Of a DNA stretch of 64,000 nucleotides, positions 1 to 7,658 are shown piece after piece (within the stretch, counting starts at the first letter, position 1; each line of letters begins with the position of its first letter). The notes beneath the pieces are model-generated. The model searched no databases, was not told the origin of the DNA, and worked only from the letters and a program-made list of their open reading frames with translations. The position numbers were made by a program, and so were the translations under genes. Source of the DNA: Flavobacterium sp. (GTDB lineage Bacteria > Bacteroidota > Bacteroidia > Flavobacteriales > Flavobacteriaceae); NCBI GenBank assembly GCA_015234525.1, contig JADGMX010000049.1, positions 124,001-188,000 on the forward strand, in the 5' to 3' direction.

Positions 1-1359
1 ATTCGTTCAAACTGGCAGGAAAACGGTGCGGAAGTTCCGGGCTTTGGAACCGACATTACCGGAGCGGGTGGTGCTGCAAATGGTTTTGATGCCACAGCAA
101 CCAACAACCCGTCATTATATACGTATTGGAATACCAACCCTGGAACAACAACCAGCTGGATTGCAGCAACGACAACAAATACGCCATTACTAGCCGGAAC
201 ACCATACAGAATGCTTGTTCGTGGTGACAGAACGGTAAACCTTGCAAGCAACACGGCTGAGCCAACAAGTACTGTCTTAAGATCGACGGGTACGATTAAA
301 ACGGGTGATGTTGTTGTTACGGATTTAAGTGGCGGTGCCGACCGATTTAGTTTAATCGGAAACCCTTATCAGGCGCCAGTTGACATGGATTTAGTGTTGC
401 AAGAATCAACGTTGATCAAAAACACATTCTATACGATCTGGGATCCAAATGTGGCTACACGTGGTGCTTATGTAACCGTAGTTTTCGGTTCGCCGGAAGT
501 CAATACCGTTTCGGGATCACTTGCCAACAGATTCCTTCAACCGGGTCAGGCGGCATTTGTTCAGGGATCGGATAACGGGTCGGCAATGATTACTTTCAAG
601 GAATCACACAAAAATGTAGGACCGGTTCAAGCGCCTGTATTCAGAATGTCAGGTACGGTTGCAACCATTCGTGGTACGCTTTACGATGCGGCATCATTAG
701 CATCAAACGGATCTGCAGCTGATGGTTTCCTTGTAGCCTTTGGCGATGATTATTCAAATGAATTGAACAGTCTGGATGCGATCAAGCCGGGGAATCAGGA
801 TGAAAACGCAGGACTGATGAACTCAGGAAAAGTGTTGAGTTATGAAACCAGAAACTATCCGGTTTCAACCGATGTGCTTCCACTTTCAAACACGCAGTAT
901 AGAAGCACGAATTACACATACCGCATGACGGTAAGCGGACTTTCGGATGTAACGGCCATGCTACTTGACAAACACACCAATACCACATATGAACTTGCAA
1001 ACGATGAGTCAACCGACATTAGCTTTACGGTAGATGCAAACAATCCATCGAGTGTTGCAGCCAATCGTTTTGACATTATTTTCGGTACGGCACTTGGCAA
1101 CAACGATCAGGTATTTGCAAACGCGGTTAGATTATATCCAAACCCAACTGAAAGCGGATCGTTCTCCATCCAATTGCCATCGGCTGAACCGGTAAAAGTG
1201 ACGATGACAAGTATTTTGGGACAGCAGGTTTTTGAACGCGAATTTGCAGCCACATCGAATGTGTTGAACATCGCTCCAAATCAGCTTCAAGCAGGTGTTT
1301 ATCTTGTAAAAGTAGCATCGGCAAACGGTACAACAATCAAAAAACTAATCGTAAAATAA
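1..1359 (+). CDS. T9SS-sorted surface protein, 3' part (5' end outside window)
   Basis: The reading frame is open from base 1 to the stop at 1357-1359, so only the last 452 codons are present. This protein segment appears identical to residues 842-1293 of the next large protein at 1800-5681. The last 77 residues form a type A T9SS C-terminal sorting domain: an LYPNP motif, then GVYLVKV and a basic end KKLIVK. Such domains send proteins across the outer membrane through the type IX system, after which the tail is cleaved. An apparent ATG at 211 is internal and is not the real start. The gene is followed after 9 nt by a small membrane-protein gene. What the protein binds is unknown; an adhesin-like or matrix role is inferred from the neighbouring full-length copy. 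Confidence 0.9.
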   Translation: MRSNWQENGAEVPGFGTDITGAGGAANGFDATATNNPSLYTYWNTNPGTTTSWIAATTTNTPLLAGTPYRMLVRGDRTVNLASNTAEPTSTVLRSTGTIKTGDVVVTDLSGGADRFSLIGNPYQAPVDMDLVLQESTLIKNTFYTIWDPNVATRGAYVTVVFGSPEVNTVSGSLANRFLQPGQAAFVQGSDNGSAMITFKESHKNVGPVQAPVFRMSGTVATIRGTLYDAASLASNGSAADGFLVAFGDDYSNELNSLDAIKPGNQDENAGLMNSGKVLSYETRNYPVSTDVLPLSNTQYRSTNYTYRMTVSGLSDVTAMLLDKHTNTTYELANDESTDISFTVDANNPSSVAANRFDIIFGTALGNNDQVFANAVRLYPNPTESGSFSIQLPSAEPVKVTMTSILGQQVFEREFAATSNVLNIAPNQLQAGVYLVKVASANGTTIKKLIVK

Positions 1360-1392
1360 CCTACGACCATGAAAAAAAGATCATTCTCAATA
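1..1392 (+). repeat. Long direct repeat, copy 1 (pairs with 4323-5714)
   Basis: Every base compared between 1-1392 and 4323-5714 matches at a constant offset of 4322. The first difference is at 1393 (t) versus 5715 (c), inside the downstream small gene, and differences are frequent after that. The repeat probably continues to the left of the window. It covers the 3' part of the surface-protein gene, the 9-nt gap and the first 24 nt of the small gene. Exact identity next to diverged sequence indicates recent duplication or gene conversion. Confidence 0.93.
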
Positions 1393-1590
1393 TTCTCCCT
1401 TTTTGTTGTTTTCTTCACAATGCTCACGATCCAGCCTGCAATGGCGCAGGAGAATGACGGCCCTGAAGATTTTCCGGATGACGTCGAAGATGTACCGGCA
1501 GCTCCGATTAACGATTATATATTAGTAGGTGTTGCCGCGGCAGGTATCCTCGGATATCGCTTTATACGAAAAAAGAGTATCACGACTTAG
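1369..1590 (+). CDS. Small exported protein with C-terminal membrane anchor (PID-CTERM-like), copy 1
   Basis: A 73-residue protein with a signal peptide ending at about MAQ (residues 1-26), a short acidic linker (about 27-40), the motif APINDY, one hydrophobic segment (about 50-63) and a basic end RFIRKK. This layout resembles short Bacteroidota proteins whose C-terminus looks like a sorting signal (P-I-D/N-D followed by a transmembrane helix and basic residues). From memory such genes often sit beside T9SS substrates. It lies 9 nt after the surface-protein gene and before a terminator, so the two are probably cotranscribed. The paralogue at 5691-5900 shares the signal peptide and the VEDVPAAPINDYILVGV block but differs elsewhere. 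The function is unknown. Confidence 0.75.
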   Translation: MKKRSFSIFSLFVVFFTMLTIQPAMAQENDGPEDFPDDVEDVPAAPINDYILVGVAAAGILGYRFIRKKSITT

Positions 1591-1594
1591 TCTC

Positions 1595-1624
1595 AAAACA
1601 GCCTCCAGAAGGCTGTTTTTTTTT
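1595..1624 (+). terminator. Rho-independent terminator after module 1
   Basis: The stem AAAACAGCC (1595-1603) pairs with GGCTGTTTT (1611-1619) around a 7-nt loop and runs into a T tract to 1624. It follows the stop codon of the small gene by 4 nt and closes the first surface-protein module. Confidence 0.85.
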
Positions 1625-1648
1625 GCGCATTATGCTGCTTGTCGATAG

Positions 1649-1680
1649 AATTTGATTTTAATCTGTAAAATTTGATTTTA
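1649..1680. promoter_or_regulatory. Two 12-bp direct repeats upstream of the surface-protein gene
   Basis: AATTTGATTTTA occurs at 1649-1660 and again at 1669-1680, exactly 20 bp apart (about two helical turns), in the 209-bp gap between the modules. Spaced identical half-sites suggest a regulator binding site for the gene at 1800, but I found no convincing TTG/TAnnTTTG promoter at the right distance. The role is inferred. Confidence 0.35.
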
Positions 1681-1799
1681 GTAACAAGTAAAAAAAAAAT
1701 GATGTTATTTTGCGCGAAACCGGGTTTGAACGGCCCTCGAAATTAGAATATTAACTGTTGTCGTTAGGGGTAAAATCCGACGAATAATAATTTGAATAT

Positions 1800-4700
1800 A
1801 TGTCCAAATCTTTACTTTTTACCCTTCGATCAGGGTTACTTCAAGTTCTTCTTTTTTTTGCGGTACTTTTTTCAGGCAGTACTGTTAATGCACAAAATGT
1901 GACCAGAATTGTCACAGATTATGAAGGGTATTGGTCTTCGTCGTCTGGAGCAATTAACGGGAACCGACCAAATAACCGACATAACCTTGTAGCGTTTGAG
2001 GTTAATAGCCAAATTTACTCAACCGGTGTCAATGATGCGATTTTGACAAATAACGGTATTTCGTTTATGCCGACCCAATTTCGTGCGTTTCCGATAACAA
2101 CTCTTCCTGGTTCAACCGGAACAAATAATGACTACATCGCCCTTGGAAAAGCTGTTGATGGCAATCCAAATGCAACTGTTTATAATTCAGCGGCTGTTGC
2201 GGGGTTAACCGTGAAGGATGTTTTAATCGATGGTATCCGCGGCCTTGATATCGGAACTGGTGTAACCAACCTGAAATCGTCAATGGTTTTGACTCTGCCT
2301 GTTGGTAACATCAACGAGCAAGCAGTGATCGATAATGTTCCGGATGTTATGATCACTCAGATTGCTGATCCAAGTGGTGCGCCATACGATTCGTTTGCGT
2401 TTGTTGATATTAATGGTAATGTTGTGGGAACAGCCTATTCGGCAAATTTCAATAATGTTAACGCCGTTGGTAAATATAATCTGGATCTTTTTACGTTATC
2501 AGGAAATGCTCCATATGCAACTGCAACCATTATTGGCAACGGTACAGCAGGTGATGGTTTTCGTGATTACCGGGTTTTAGCGCTTAAATTTTCGGATTTT
2601 GGCATTAGTGCCGAGAATGTGGCAAATATCAAAGGGCTTCGATGGAGCGCTGCAGGAAACAGTGATCCGGCATTTATTGCGTATAATGAAGGATCTTTTG
2701 CACTTGGCACGCCGGTTATAACCACTCAGCCTATTTCTCAGGTAGTATGTGAAGGAGCTAATGCAACTTTTACCGTTGTAGCCGAAGGTAACGGAATCAC
2801 TTATCAATGGAAAAGAAACGGAGTTAACATTGCGGGAGCGACGTCCTCAACTTATGTTGTCGAAAATTTTACCCCCGCGCAAGCTGGCGCTTATTCAGTT
2901 CAGGTGAGTAATTCACTTGGCTCAATTCTTAGTCAGGAAGCGCTATTAGGTGCATCATTTACAATCCAGCCGCAACCGTCTCTTACTACTTGTACGGGAC
3001 AGGCCGTAAATATATTTTCTTCAGCTCGAGGACAATCAATTACGTACCAATGGTACTCTAACACTACAAATAGTAATGTCGGTGGAACTTTAATTCAGTC
3101 TGCGACATCAAACTCATACAATCCGCCGGTTTCAAGCAATGGGACTTTTTATTACTACGTTGTTGCAACACCTAACGGATTAGAATGTGCTGCCACAAGA
3201 TCAGCTGTTTCAGTTGTTAATGTAATTGCAACATCAGCAGGTGGTACTGCTACAAGTTCTCAATCAGTTGTTTGTCAGGGACAAGGAATTGTGTTGTCAT
3301 TAACCGGACACACGGGTACGATTCAGTGGCAAACGTCGCTATCGGCTACAACCGGTTTCGCAAGCGCGGCAGGAACGGGTGCAACAAATGCAATGTTTGT
3401 TCCAACGCCGCCAACTGTAACACGCTATTACAGAGCGAGAGTACAAAGCGGATCTTGTGGTGAAGCGTTTTCTAACGTAATTACGATTACGGTTAATCCA
3501 ACATCATCTGCCGGAACTATTTCACCAAATCAAACCGTTTGCTATAATGCAAGTGCAACAGTATCGTTAAGCGGGAGCACAGGAACTATTCAGTGGCAAC
3601 AGTCCCTTGACGGAACTACCGGATGGTCTAATATCGCAGGAGCAACAACGGGAACGTTCACAACAGCTCCGTTAACGTCAAACAGATATTTTAGAGCTGT
3701 GGTAACTAGCGGCGTTTGCTCGTCAGTTACGTCGCCATCAACTCTTGTAACCGTTCAAGGAACAAACACCTGGACAGGTAGTGTTAGTTCAGACTGGAAT
3801 ACAGCCGGAAACTGGAGCTGTAACGTTATCCCAGGTGCCGGAGTAGATGCAATCATCCCGGTTACTACAACTTATCCGGTAATTGCATCCGGAACTGCGG
3901 CTGCTAGAAATATTTCGATTGCTGCCGGTGCAACTGTAACGGTTAACGGATCAGGTGTTCTTCAAGTTGCGGGGTCGATCCAAAATCAGGGGACTTTTGA
4001 TGTAACTGATGGTAGCCTTGCGTTTATTGGAACGTCGGCCCAAACGGTTCCGAGTGGCGCTTTTGTCGAAAACACTGTAAAAAATCTAACGATCAATGCA
4101 ACTTCGGTTACCCTTGAAGGTGCGGTTGATCTAACCGGAGTTCTATCAATGAATGCCGGTACATTTAATACCGGGAATTTCCTGACGCTGAAAAGCGACG
4201 CATCCGGATCAGCAGTGATTGCACCGGTTACCGGTAACGTGAGCGGGGAGATGACCATCGAGCGATTTATCCCAGCAAGAAGAGCGTTCCGATTCCTTTC
4301 TTCACCGGTTGATGGTGGAACGATTCGTTCAAACTGGCAGGAAAACGGTGCGGAAGTTCCGGGCTTTGGAACCGACATTACCGGAGCGGGTGGTGCTGCA
4401 AATGGTTTTGATGCCACAGCAACCAACAACCCGTCATTATATACGTATTGGAATACCAACCCTGGAACAACAACCAGCTGGATTGCAGCAACGACAACAA
4501 ATACGCCATTACTAGCCGGAACACCATACAGAATGCTTGTTCGTGGTGACAGAACGGTAAACCTTGCAAGCAACACGGCTGAGCCAACAAGTACTGTCTT
4601 AAGATCGACGGGTACGATTAAAACGGGTGATGTTGTTGTTACGGATTTAAGTGGCGGTGCCGACCGATTTAGTTTAATCGGAAACCCTTATCAGGCGCCA

Positions 4701-5681
4701 GTTGACATGGATTTAGTGTTGCAAGAATCAACGTTGATCAAAAACACATTCTATACGATCTGGGATCCAAATGTGGCTACACGTGGTGCTTATGTAACCG
4801 TAGTTTTCGGTTCGCCGGAAGTCAATACCGTTTCGGGATCACTTGCCAACAGATTCCTTCAACCGGGTCAGGCGGCATTTGTTCAGGGATCGGATAACGG
4901 GTCGGCAATGATTACTTTCAAGGAATCACACAAAAATGTAGGACCGGTTCAAGCGCCTGTATTCAGAATGTCAGGTACGGTTGCAACCATTCGTGGTACG
5001 CTTTACGATGCGGCATCATTAGCATCAAACGGATCTGCAGCTGATGGTTTCCTTGTAGCCTTTGGCGATGATTATTCAAATGAATTGAACAGTCTGGATG
5101 CGATCAAGCCGGGGAATCAGGATGAAAACGCAGGACTGATGAACTCAGGAAAAGTGTTGAGTTATGAAACCAGAAACTATCCGGTTTCAACCGATGTGCT
5201 TCCACTTTCAAACACGCAGTATAGAAGCACGAATTACACATACCGCATGACGGTAAGCGGACTTTCGGATGTAACGGCCATGCTACTTGACAAACACACC
5301 AATACCACATATGAACTTGCAAACGATGAGTCAACCGACATTAGCTTTACGGTAGATGCAAACAATCCATCGAGTGTTGCAGCCAATCGTTTTGACATTA
5401 TTTTCGGTACGGCACTTGGCAACAACGATCAGGTATTTGCAAACGCGGTTAGATTATATCCAAACCCAACTGAAAGCGGATCGTTCTCCATCCAATTGCC
5501 ATCGGCTGAACCGGTAAAAGTGACGATGACAAGTATTTTGGGACAGCAGGTTTTTGAACGCGAATTTGCAGCCACATCGAATGTGTTGAACATCGCTCCA
5601 AATCAGCTTCAAGCAGGTGTTTATCTTGTAAAAGTAGCATCGGCAAACGGTACAACAATCAAAAAACTAATCGTAAAATAA
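1800..5681 (+). CDS. Large T9SS-secreted multi-domain surface protein
   Basis: A 1293-residue protein. It has a signal peptide (about 1-32, ending VNAQ), an N-terminal beta-rich region (33-300), at least two Ig-like domains with TYQW signatures (about 305-395 and 396-480), two related repeats with TIQWQ motifs (about 485-650), and a segment with NTWTGSVSSDWNTAGNW followed by an imperfect beta-helix-like stretch (about 655-830). The C-terminal 450 residues are duplicated in the preceding gene. The type A T9SS sorting domain is residues 1217-1293 (LYPNP, then KKLIVK at the end). It is predicted to be exported by the Sec system, then crossed over the outer membrane by the type IX system and released or attached at the surface. 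The Ig-like and repeat composition suggests an adhesin or matrix protein rather than an enzyme. The start at 1800 is supported by the immediate signal peptide. Confidence 0.9.
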   Translation: MSKSLLFTLRSGLLQVLLFFAVLFSGSTVNAQNVTRIVTDYEGYWSSSSGAINGNRPNNRHNLVAFEVNSQIYSTGVNDAILTNNGISFMPTQFRAFPITTLPGSTGTNNDYIALGKAVDGNPNATVYNSAAVAGLTVKDVLIDGIRGLDIGTGVTNLKSSMVLTLPVGNINEQAVIDNVPDVMITQIADPSGAPYDSFAFVDINGNVVGTAYSANFNNVNAVGKYNLDLFTLSGNAPYATATIIGNGTAGDGFRDYRVLALKFSDFGISAENVANIKGLRWSAAGNSDPAFIAYNEGSFALGTPVITTQPISQVVCEGANATFTVVAEGNGITYQWKRNGVNIAGATSSTYVVENFTPAQAGAYSVQVSNSLGSILSQEALLGASFTIQPQPSLTTCTGQAVNIFSSARGQSITYQWYSNTTNSNVGGTLIQSATSNSYNPPVSSNGTFYYYVVATPNGLECAATRSAVSVVNVIATSAGGTATSSQSVVCQGQGIVLSLTGHTGTIQWQTSLSATTGFASAAGTGATNAMFVPTPPTVTRYYRARVQSGSCGEAFSNVITITVNPTSSAGTISPNQTVCYNASATVSLSGSTGTIQWQQSLDGTTGWSNIAGATTGTFTTAPLTSNRYFRAVVTSGVCSSVTSPSTLVTVQGTNTWTGSVSSDWNTAGNWSCNVIPGAGVDAIIPVTTTYPVIASGTAAARNISIAAGATVTVNGSGVLQVAGSIQNQGTFDVTDGSLAFIGTSAQTVPSGAFVENTVKNLTINATSVTLEGAVDLTGVLSMNAGTFNTGNFLTLKSDASGSAVIAPVTGNVSGEMTIERFIPARRAFRFLSSPVDGGTIRSNWQENGAEVPGFGTDITGAGGAANGFDATATNNPSLYTYWNTNPGTTTSWIAATTTNTPLLAGTPYRMLVRGDRTVNLASNTAEPTSTVLRSTGTIKTGDVVVTDLSGGADRFSLIGNPYQAPVDMDLVLQESTLIKNTFYTIWDPNVATRGAYVTVVFGSPEVNTVSGSLANRFLQPGQAAFVQGSDNGSAMITFKESHKNVGPVQAPVFRMSGTVATIRGTLYDAASLASNGSAADGFLVAFGDDYSNELNSLDAIKPGNQDENAGLMNSGKVLSYETRNYPVSTDVLPLSNTQYRSTNYTYRMTVSGLSDVTAMLLDKHTNTTYELANDESTDISFTVDANNPSSVAANRFDIIFGTALGNNDQVFANAVRLYPNPTESGSFSIQLPSAEPVKVTMTSILGQQVFEREFAATSNVLNIAPNQLQAGVYLVKVASANGTTIKKLIVK

Positions 5682-5714
5682 CCTACGACCATGAAAAAAA
5701 GATCATTCTCAATA
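4323..5714 (+). repeat. Long direct repeat, copy 2 (pairs with 1-1392)
   Basis: Second copy of the repeat of at least 1392 bp. It encodes residues 842-1293 of the large surface protein, the 9-nt spacer and the first eight codons of the small gene. The left border cannot be fixed because the first copy runs off the window. In the repeat even third codon positions agree, while the small genes just beyond it have diverged and differ in length. Confidence 0.93.
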
Positions 5715-5900
5715 CTCTGCCTTTTTGTTATTTTCTTCACAATGCTCACGACCCAGCCTGCAATGGCACAGGAAGAGTTTGAAGACGACGTCGAAGATGT
5801 ACCGGCAGCTCCGATTAACGATTATATTCTAGTCGGTGTTCTTGCAGGTGGATTGCTGGGGCTCAGCAAGATGCAGCGTGGGCCGGCTTCACAGCAATAA
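5691..5900 (+). CDS. Small exported protein with C-terminal membrane anchor (PID-CTERM-like), copy 2
   Basis: A 69-residue paralogue of the product at 1369-1590. It has the same signal peptide layout (about 1-26), an acidic linker, VEDVPAAPINDYILVGV and a hydrophobic segment. Its tail is QRGPASQQ instead of the lysine-rich tail of copy 1. The acidic linker is four residues shorter. It starts 9 nt after the large surface-protein gene, so the two are probably translated from one transcript. The conserved central block suggests that this part carries the function, perhaps membrane anchoring or a sorting signal. The function is not known. Confidence 0.75.
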   Translation: MKKRSFSILCLFVIFFTMLTTQPAMAQEEFEDDVEDVPAAPINDYILVGVLAGGLLGLSKMQRGPASQQ

Positions 5901-5915
5901 AAATCTGTTGCGGAC

Positions 5916-5931
5916 TTGAAAATATTTTCAA
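5916..5931. promoter_or_regulatory. Perfect 16-bp palindrome TTGAAAATATTTTCAA
   Basis: This uninterrupted palindrome lies between the end of the second small gene and the tRNA-Arg promoter. It could be a regulator site or part of a 3' end, but it has no T tract and lies just upstream of the promoter's -33 element. The role is unknown. Confidence 0.3.
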
Positions 5932-5938
5932 ATTAGAC

Positions 5939-5968
5939 TTGCACAAATGTCAATTTTGACTATATTTG
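5939..5968 (+). promoter_or_regulatory. Bacteroidota-type promoter of tRNA-Arg
   Basis: TTG at 5939-5941 and TATATTTG at 5961-5968, separated by 19 nt, match the Bacteroidota -33/-7 consensus (TTG and TAnnTTTG). Transcription would start a few bases after 5968, shortly before the tRNA at 5981. Confidence 0.85.
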
Positions 5969-5980
5969 CAACCGCAATAA

Positions 5981-6054
5981 GGCCTCGTGGCGCAACTGAA
6001 TAGCGCATCTGATTACGGCTCAGAAGGTTACTGGTTTGAATCCAGTCGAGGTCA
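5981..6054 (+). tRNA. tRNA-Arg (anticodon ACG)
   Basis: A cloverleaf can be drawn: acceptor GGCCTCG with CGAGGTC (one G-T pair), D-stem GCGC with GCGC, anticodon stem TCTGA with TCAGA enclosing TTACGGC, and T-arm ACTGG / CCAGT with loop TTTGAAT. The anticodon ACG reads CGN arginine codons, with A34 normally edited to inosine. The discriminator base is A; CCA is not encoded. Confidence 0.95.
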
Positions 6055-6071
6055 CGAATTAGTAACGAATT

Positions 6072-6106
6072 AGGTGAAGATCTGTAAAGGTTTTCACCTT
6101 TTTTTA
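6072..6106 (+). terminator. Terminator of tRNA-Arg
   Basis: AGGTGAA (6072-6078) pairs with TTCACCT (6093-6099) and is followed by a run of T to 6106. It lies 17 nt after the tRNA. Confidence 0.8.
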
Positions 6107-6167
6107 TGGTGTAAATTTACGGATTAGCATCGGCTCCGGGCGAAACTGAATGAAGATCTGAGATCAT

Positions 6168-6237
6168 AGCCCCGATGGGCGCGACATCCTTTTTCTAATC
6201 CGCAGGTTAGAAAAAGATATAGCAGACAGCGGGACAT
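6168..6237 (+). repeat. Intergenic palindromic element, copy A
   Basis: It begins with AGCCCCGATGGGCGCGACAT, then CC and the hairpin arm CTTTTTCTAA (6189-6198), with the second arm TTAGAAAAAG at 6207-6216, and ends with the flank GATATAGCAGACAGCGGGAC. The same two flanks surround different hairpins at 14881, 39025 and 53581. The T run is on the 5' arm and the A run on the 3' arm, so it is not a normal rho-independent terminator on either strand. It lies downstream of, and in the same direction as, tRNA-Arg. Confidence 0.75.
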
Positions 6238-6254
6238 CGTTAAAGCGAGGAAAT

Positions 6255-6413
6255 GAATATATTTATTCGAGTGCGAGTAATTACATAAATGGAGAAGGTA
6301 TTTTGACCGTTGAAAAAGCGGATAATCCTGTTGTAGATGTTTTAAGAAACAGTTCTTTAGATAAATATAATGGTTATTAAAGCTCAAAGTCGGGAGACTT
6401 TGCGCAGCAGTGG
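6255..6413 (+). repeat. 159-bp copy of the transposase gene end (matches 8133-8291)
   Basis: All 159 bases equal those at 8133-8291 (offset 1878). The copy carries the last 42 codons of the RAYT transposase, its stop codon, and the hairpin CAAAGTC-GGGA-GACTTTG with the foot GCGCAGCAGTGG. Upstream bases are unrelated to the transposase, so this is a severed 3' end. It lies directly in front of the first orphan tail/lipoprotein cassette, just as the full copy lies in front of the second. Confidence 0.95.
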
Positions 6414-6733
6414 GACATGGCGTTGATGTTGATAGTGGAATTGATTCACCAATCGAAATGCCTAATATTTCTCGTAAAGATGACCCACAGTCCGTTTTAC
6501 AAAAAACTTTTGATACAAATAATCAGAATAAAGAAATTAATGAGAAAAGCGCGTCGCACACAGAAAATATTGTTCGTGGTGAAGTAAGTAATTCAAGAGG
6601 CACTGTAATCCCTTTAAGACAAACATACAATTTGGAAATTCAATATATTAGCCCGTTCTCGGGTAAAGCTGGAGTTAAGAATAAAACTATTAACGTTAAA
6701 CAAGAGGGATATGACTATTATAAATCAAATTAG
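6410..6733 (+). pseudogene. Orphan C-terminal tail of a larger protein (possible polymorphic-toxin tail 1)
   Basis: An open frame of 107 codons from a GTG at 6410. It is also open in frame backwards through the hairpin, where it reads KVGRLCAAVGHG, so the GTG is probably not a natural start. The product has no signal peptide and no family I recognise; it is polar, with a beta-rich end (YNLEIQYISPFSGKAG). Its stop overlaps the start of a lipoprotein gene by 23 nt. A promoterless tail immediately followed by an overlapping small lipoprotein gene is the arrangement seen for displaced toxin C-termini with their immunity genes in Rhs-type systems. That reading is inference; no catalytic residues are recognisable. 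Confidence 0.45.
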
Positions 6734-7244
6734 CGTTGGGTTGTTGTCAATCTTATGCCTTGGTTGCTCCGCTCAATCTAGTAAAACTAAAGAGGAATTG
6801 AACTGTTCTAAAGTTGAGATTGCATCAGAAACGGAATATTTCGGCGATAATACTTCAATAGCTAAGAATTTTTCTGAATTTAATTCTTCAAATAACTCGC
6901 TTGACATAATTAGAATTATCTCTAAAACGGGTTACGACCGTCAAGAGAAATTTATGAGAGTTTATGTTAAGGATGGAAAGGTCTACTTTAGTGAAAATGG
7001 AGAAACAAAAGAGAGAACAATTGACCCAAAAAAACTTACCGATATATTTGAGGACTGCGATGGAAAAAACATCATGATTACTTGCGGTCAGAGGAAGTCT
7101 CAAAGCACCATTTGCAGACTATTTGTAAAAAAGGGAAATAAAGTAGTAATGACTTTTACCTCGAACGCTTCGATAAATGATATTAATAAAAATTTGATAG
7201 CCAAAGAGATAAAATACTTTGAGTACCTTGATACAATGAGATAG
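6711..7244 (+). CDS. Lipoprotein, possible immunity protein of cassette 1
   Basis: A 177-residue protein with a lipoprotein signal peptide; the lipobox LCLGC places the acylated cysteine at about residue 19. The mature part is polar and has four further cysteines (in NCSKV, EDCDGK, ITCGQ and TICRL), which could form disulfides in the periplasm. No domain is recognised. The start overlaps the preceding orphan tail by 23 nt, implying translational coupling. The gene ends before a strong bidirectional terminator. Sequence is clearly AT-richer than the surrounding core genes, suggesting transfer. An immunity role is inferred only from position and export; an unrelated cell-surface lipoprotein is equally possible. 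Confidence 0.7.
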   Translation: MTIINQISVGLLSILCLGCSAQSSKTKEELNCSKVEIASETEYFGDNTSIAKNFSEFNSSNNSLDIIRIISKTGYDRQEKFMRVYVKDGKVYFSENGETKERTIDPKKLTDIFEDCDGKNIMITCGQRKSQSTICRLFVKKGNKVVMTFTSNASINDINKNLIAKEIKYFEYLDTMR

Positions 7245-7271
7245 AGCTAACCCAGTCTCTGTTTTTCAATG

Positions 7272-7300
7272 AAAAACCACACATTATGGTGTGGTTTTTT
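7272..7300. terminator. Bidirectional terminator between convergent fragments
   Basis: AAAAACCACAC (7272-7282) pairs with GTGTGGTTTTT (7289-7299) around ATTATG. It has A and T runs on both sides, so it can stop the lipoprotein gene from the left and the minus-strand fragment ending at 7299 from the right. Confidence 0.9.
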
Positions 7301-7571
7301 AATTCAATTCACCCATCAAGTATTCCAATCCGCCCTTACGATATTCTAACTCCCAGCCGTCCCTATTGTCAATCAAAACCTGCAACGCCGTCCTGTTTAA
7401 CGTCATGCAGTCGAGCCTGATTAACTTCTGCAAGTGTGCTTTGAAGCTTACCTCATCCATCACTTGGTAATCCACTTGCAACAGCGCAAGCTCGGCGGCG
7501 TTGATAGAGTCGGTTGCAACCTCATTGAGCGCGTCCACCCCCGCTGCGCAAAGTCTCCCGACTTTGCGCAA
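7299..7571 (-). pseudogene. Orphan C-terminal fragment of unknown protein, minus strand
   Basis: An open frame of 90 codons whose first residues (RKVGRLCAAG) are translated from the hairpin at 7545-7570, so a real start is missing. Two of the three fragments in this patch read KVGRLCAA straight through the same hairpin (this one and 6410-6733). The remainder (from VDALNEV) is a compact, leucine-rich, probably helical tail with no recognised family. It converges on the lipoprotein gene and shares its terminator. GC content is higher than in the neighbouring cassettes, so its origin may differ. It is best read as the truncated 3' end of a gene cut off by rearrangement at the repeat. Confidence 0.5.
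7545..7570. repeat. Perfect 11-bp-stem hairpin, left end of the RAYT unit
   Basis: TGCGCAAAGTC (7545-7555) and GACTTTGCGCA (7560-7570) form a perfect stem with loop TCCC. The right end of the transposase unit (8263-8291) carries the same sequence in inverted orientation, so the gene is bracketed by inverted hairpins, as expected for a REP-associated transposase. Confidence 0.85.
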
Positions 7572-7580
7572 TAATAAAAC

Positions 7581-7614
7581 AAAAGCTATAACAGTAATGT
7601 TGTAGCTTTTTTTA
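7581..7614 (+). terminator. Terminator-like hairpin upstream of the transposase gene
   Basis: AAAAGCTATAACA (7581-7593) pairs with TGTTGTAGCTTTT (7598-7610) with one G-T pair and loop GTAA, then T7611-7613. It lies 45 nt before the transposase start and would block read-through into it, a common way of keeping transposase expression low. Confidence 0.65.
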
Positions 7615-7658
7615 TTAAAAAAAGGATTGATTATATTTAATAAAACTATTTACACGCC

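Noticed and set aside
1672..1712. A -33/-7 promoter for the gene at 1800 built from TTG 1672 and TTATTTTG 1705
   Set aside because: The spacing is about 31 nt and the -7 box is one base short of the consensus, so I do not call it.
3986..4576. A 196-codon minus-strand open frame inside the surface-protein gene
   Set aside because: It is antisense to a clearly coding frame and the repeat copy at 1-254 shows the same frame only because the DNA is duplicated; no start context or family.
6168..6237. Copy A palindrome as the terminator of tRNA-Arg
   Set aside because: A normal terminator at 6072-6106 already ends the tRNA, and the palindrome has its T run on the wrong arm.
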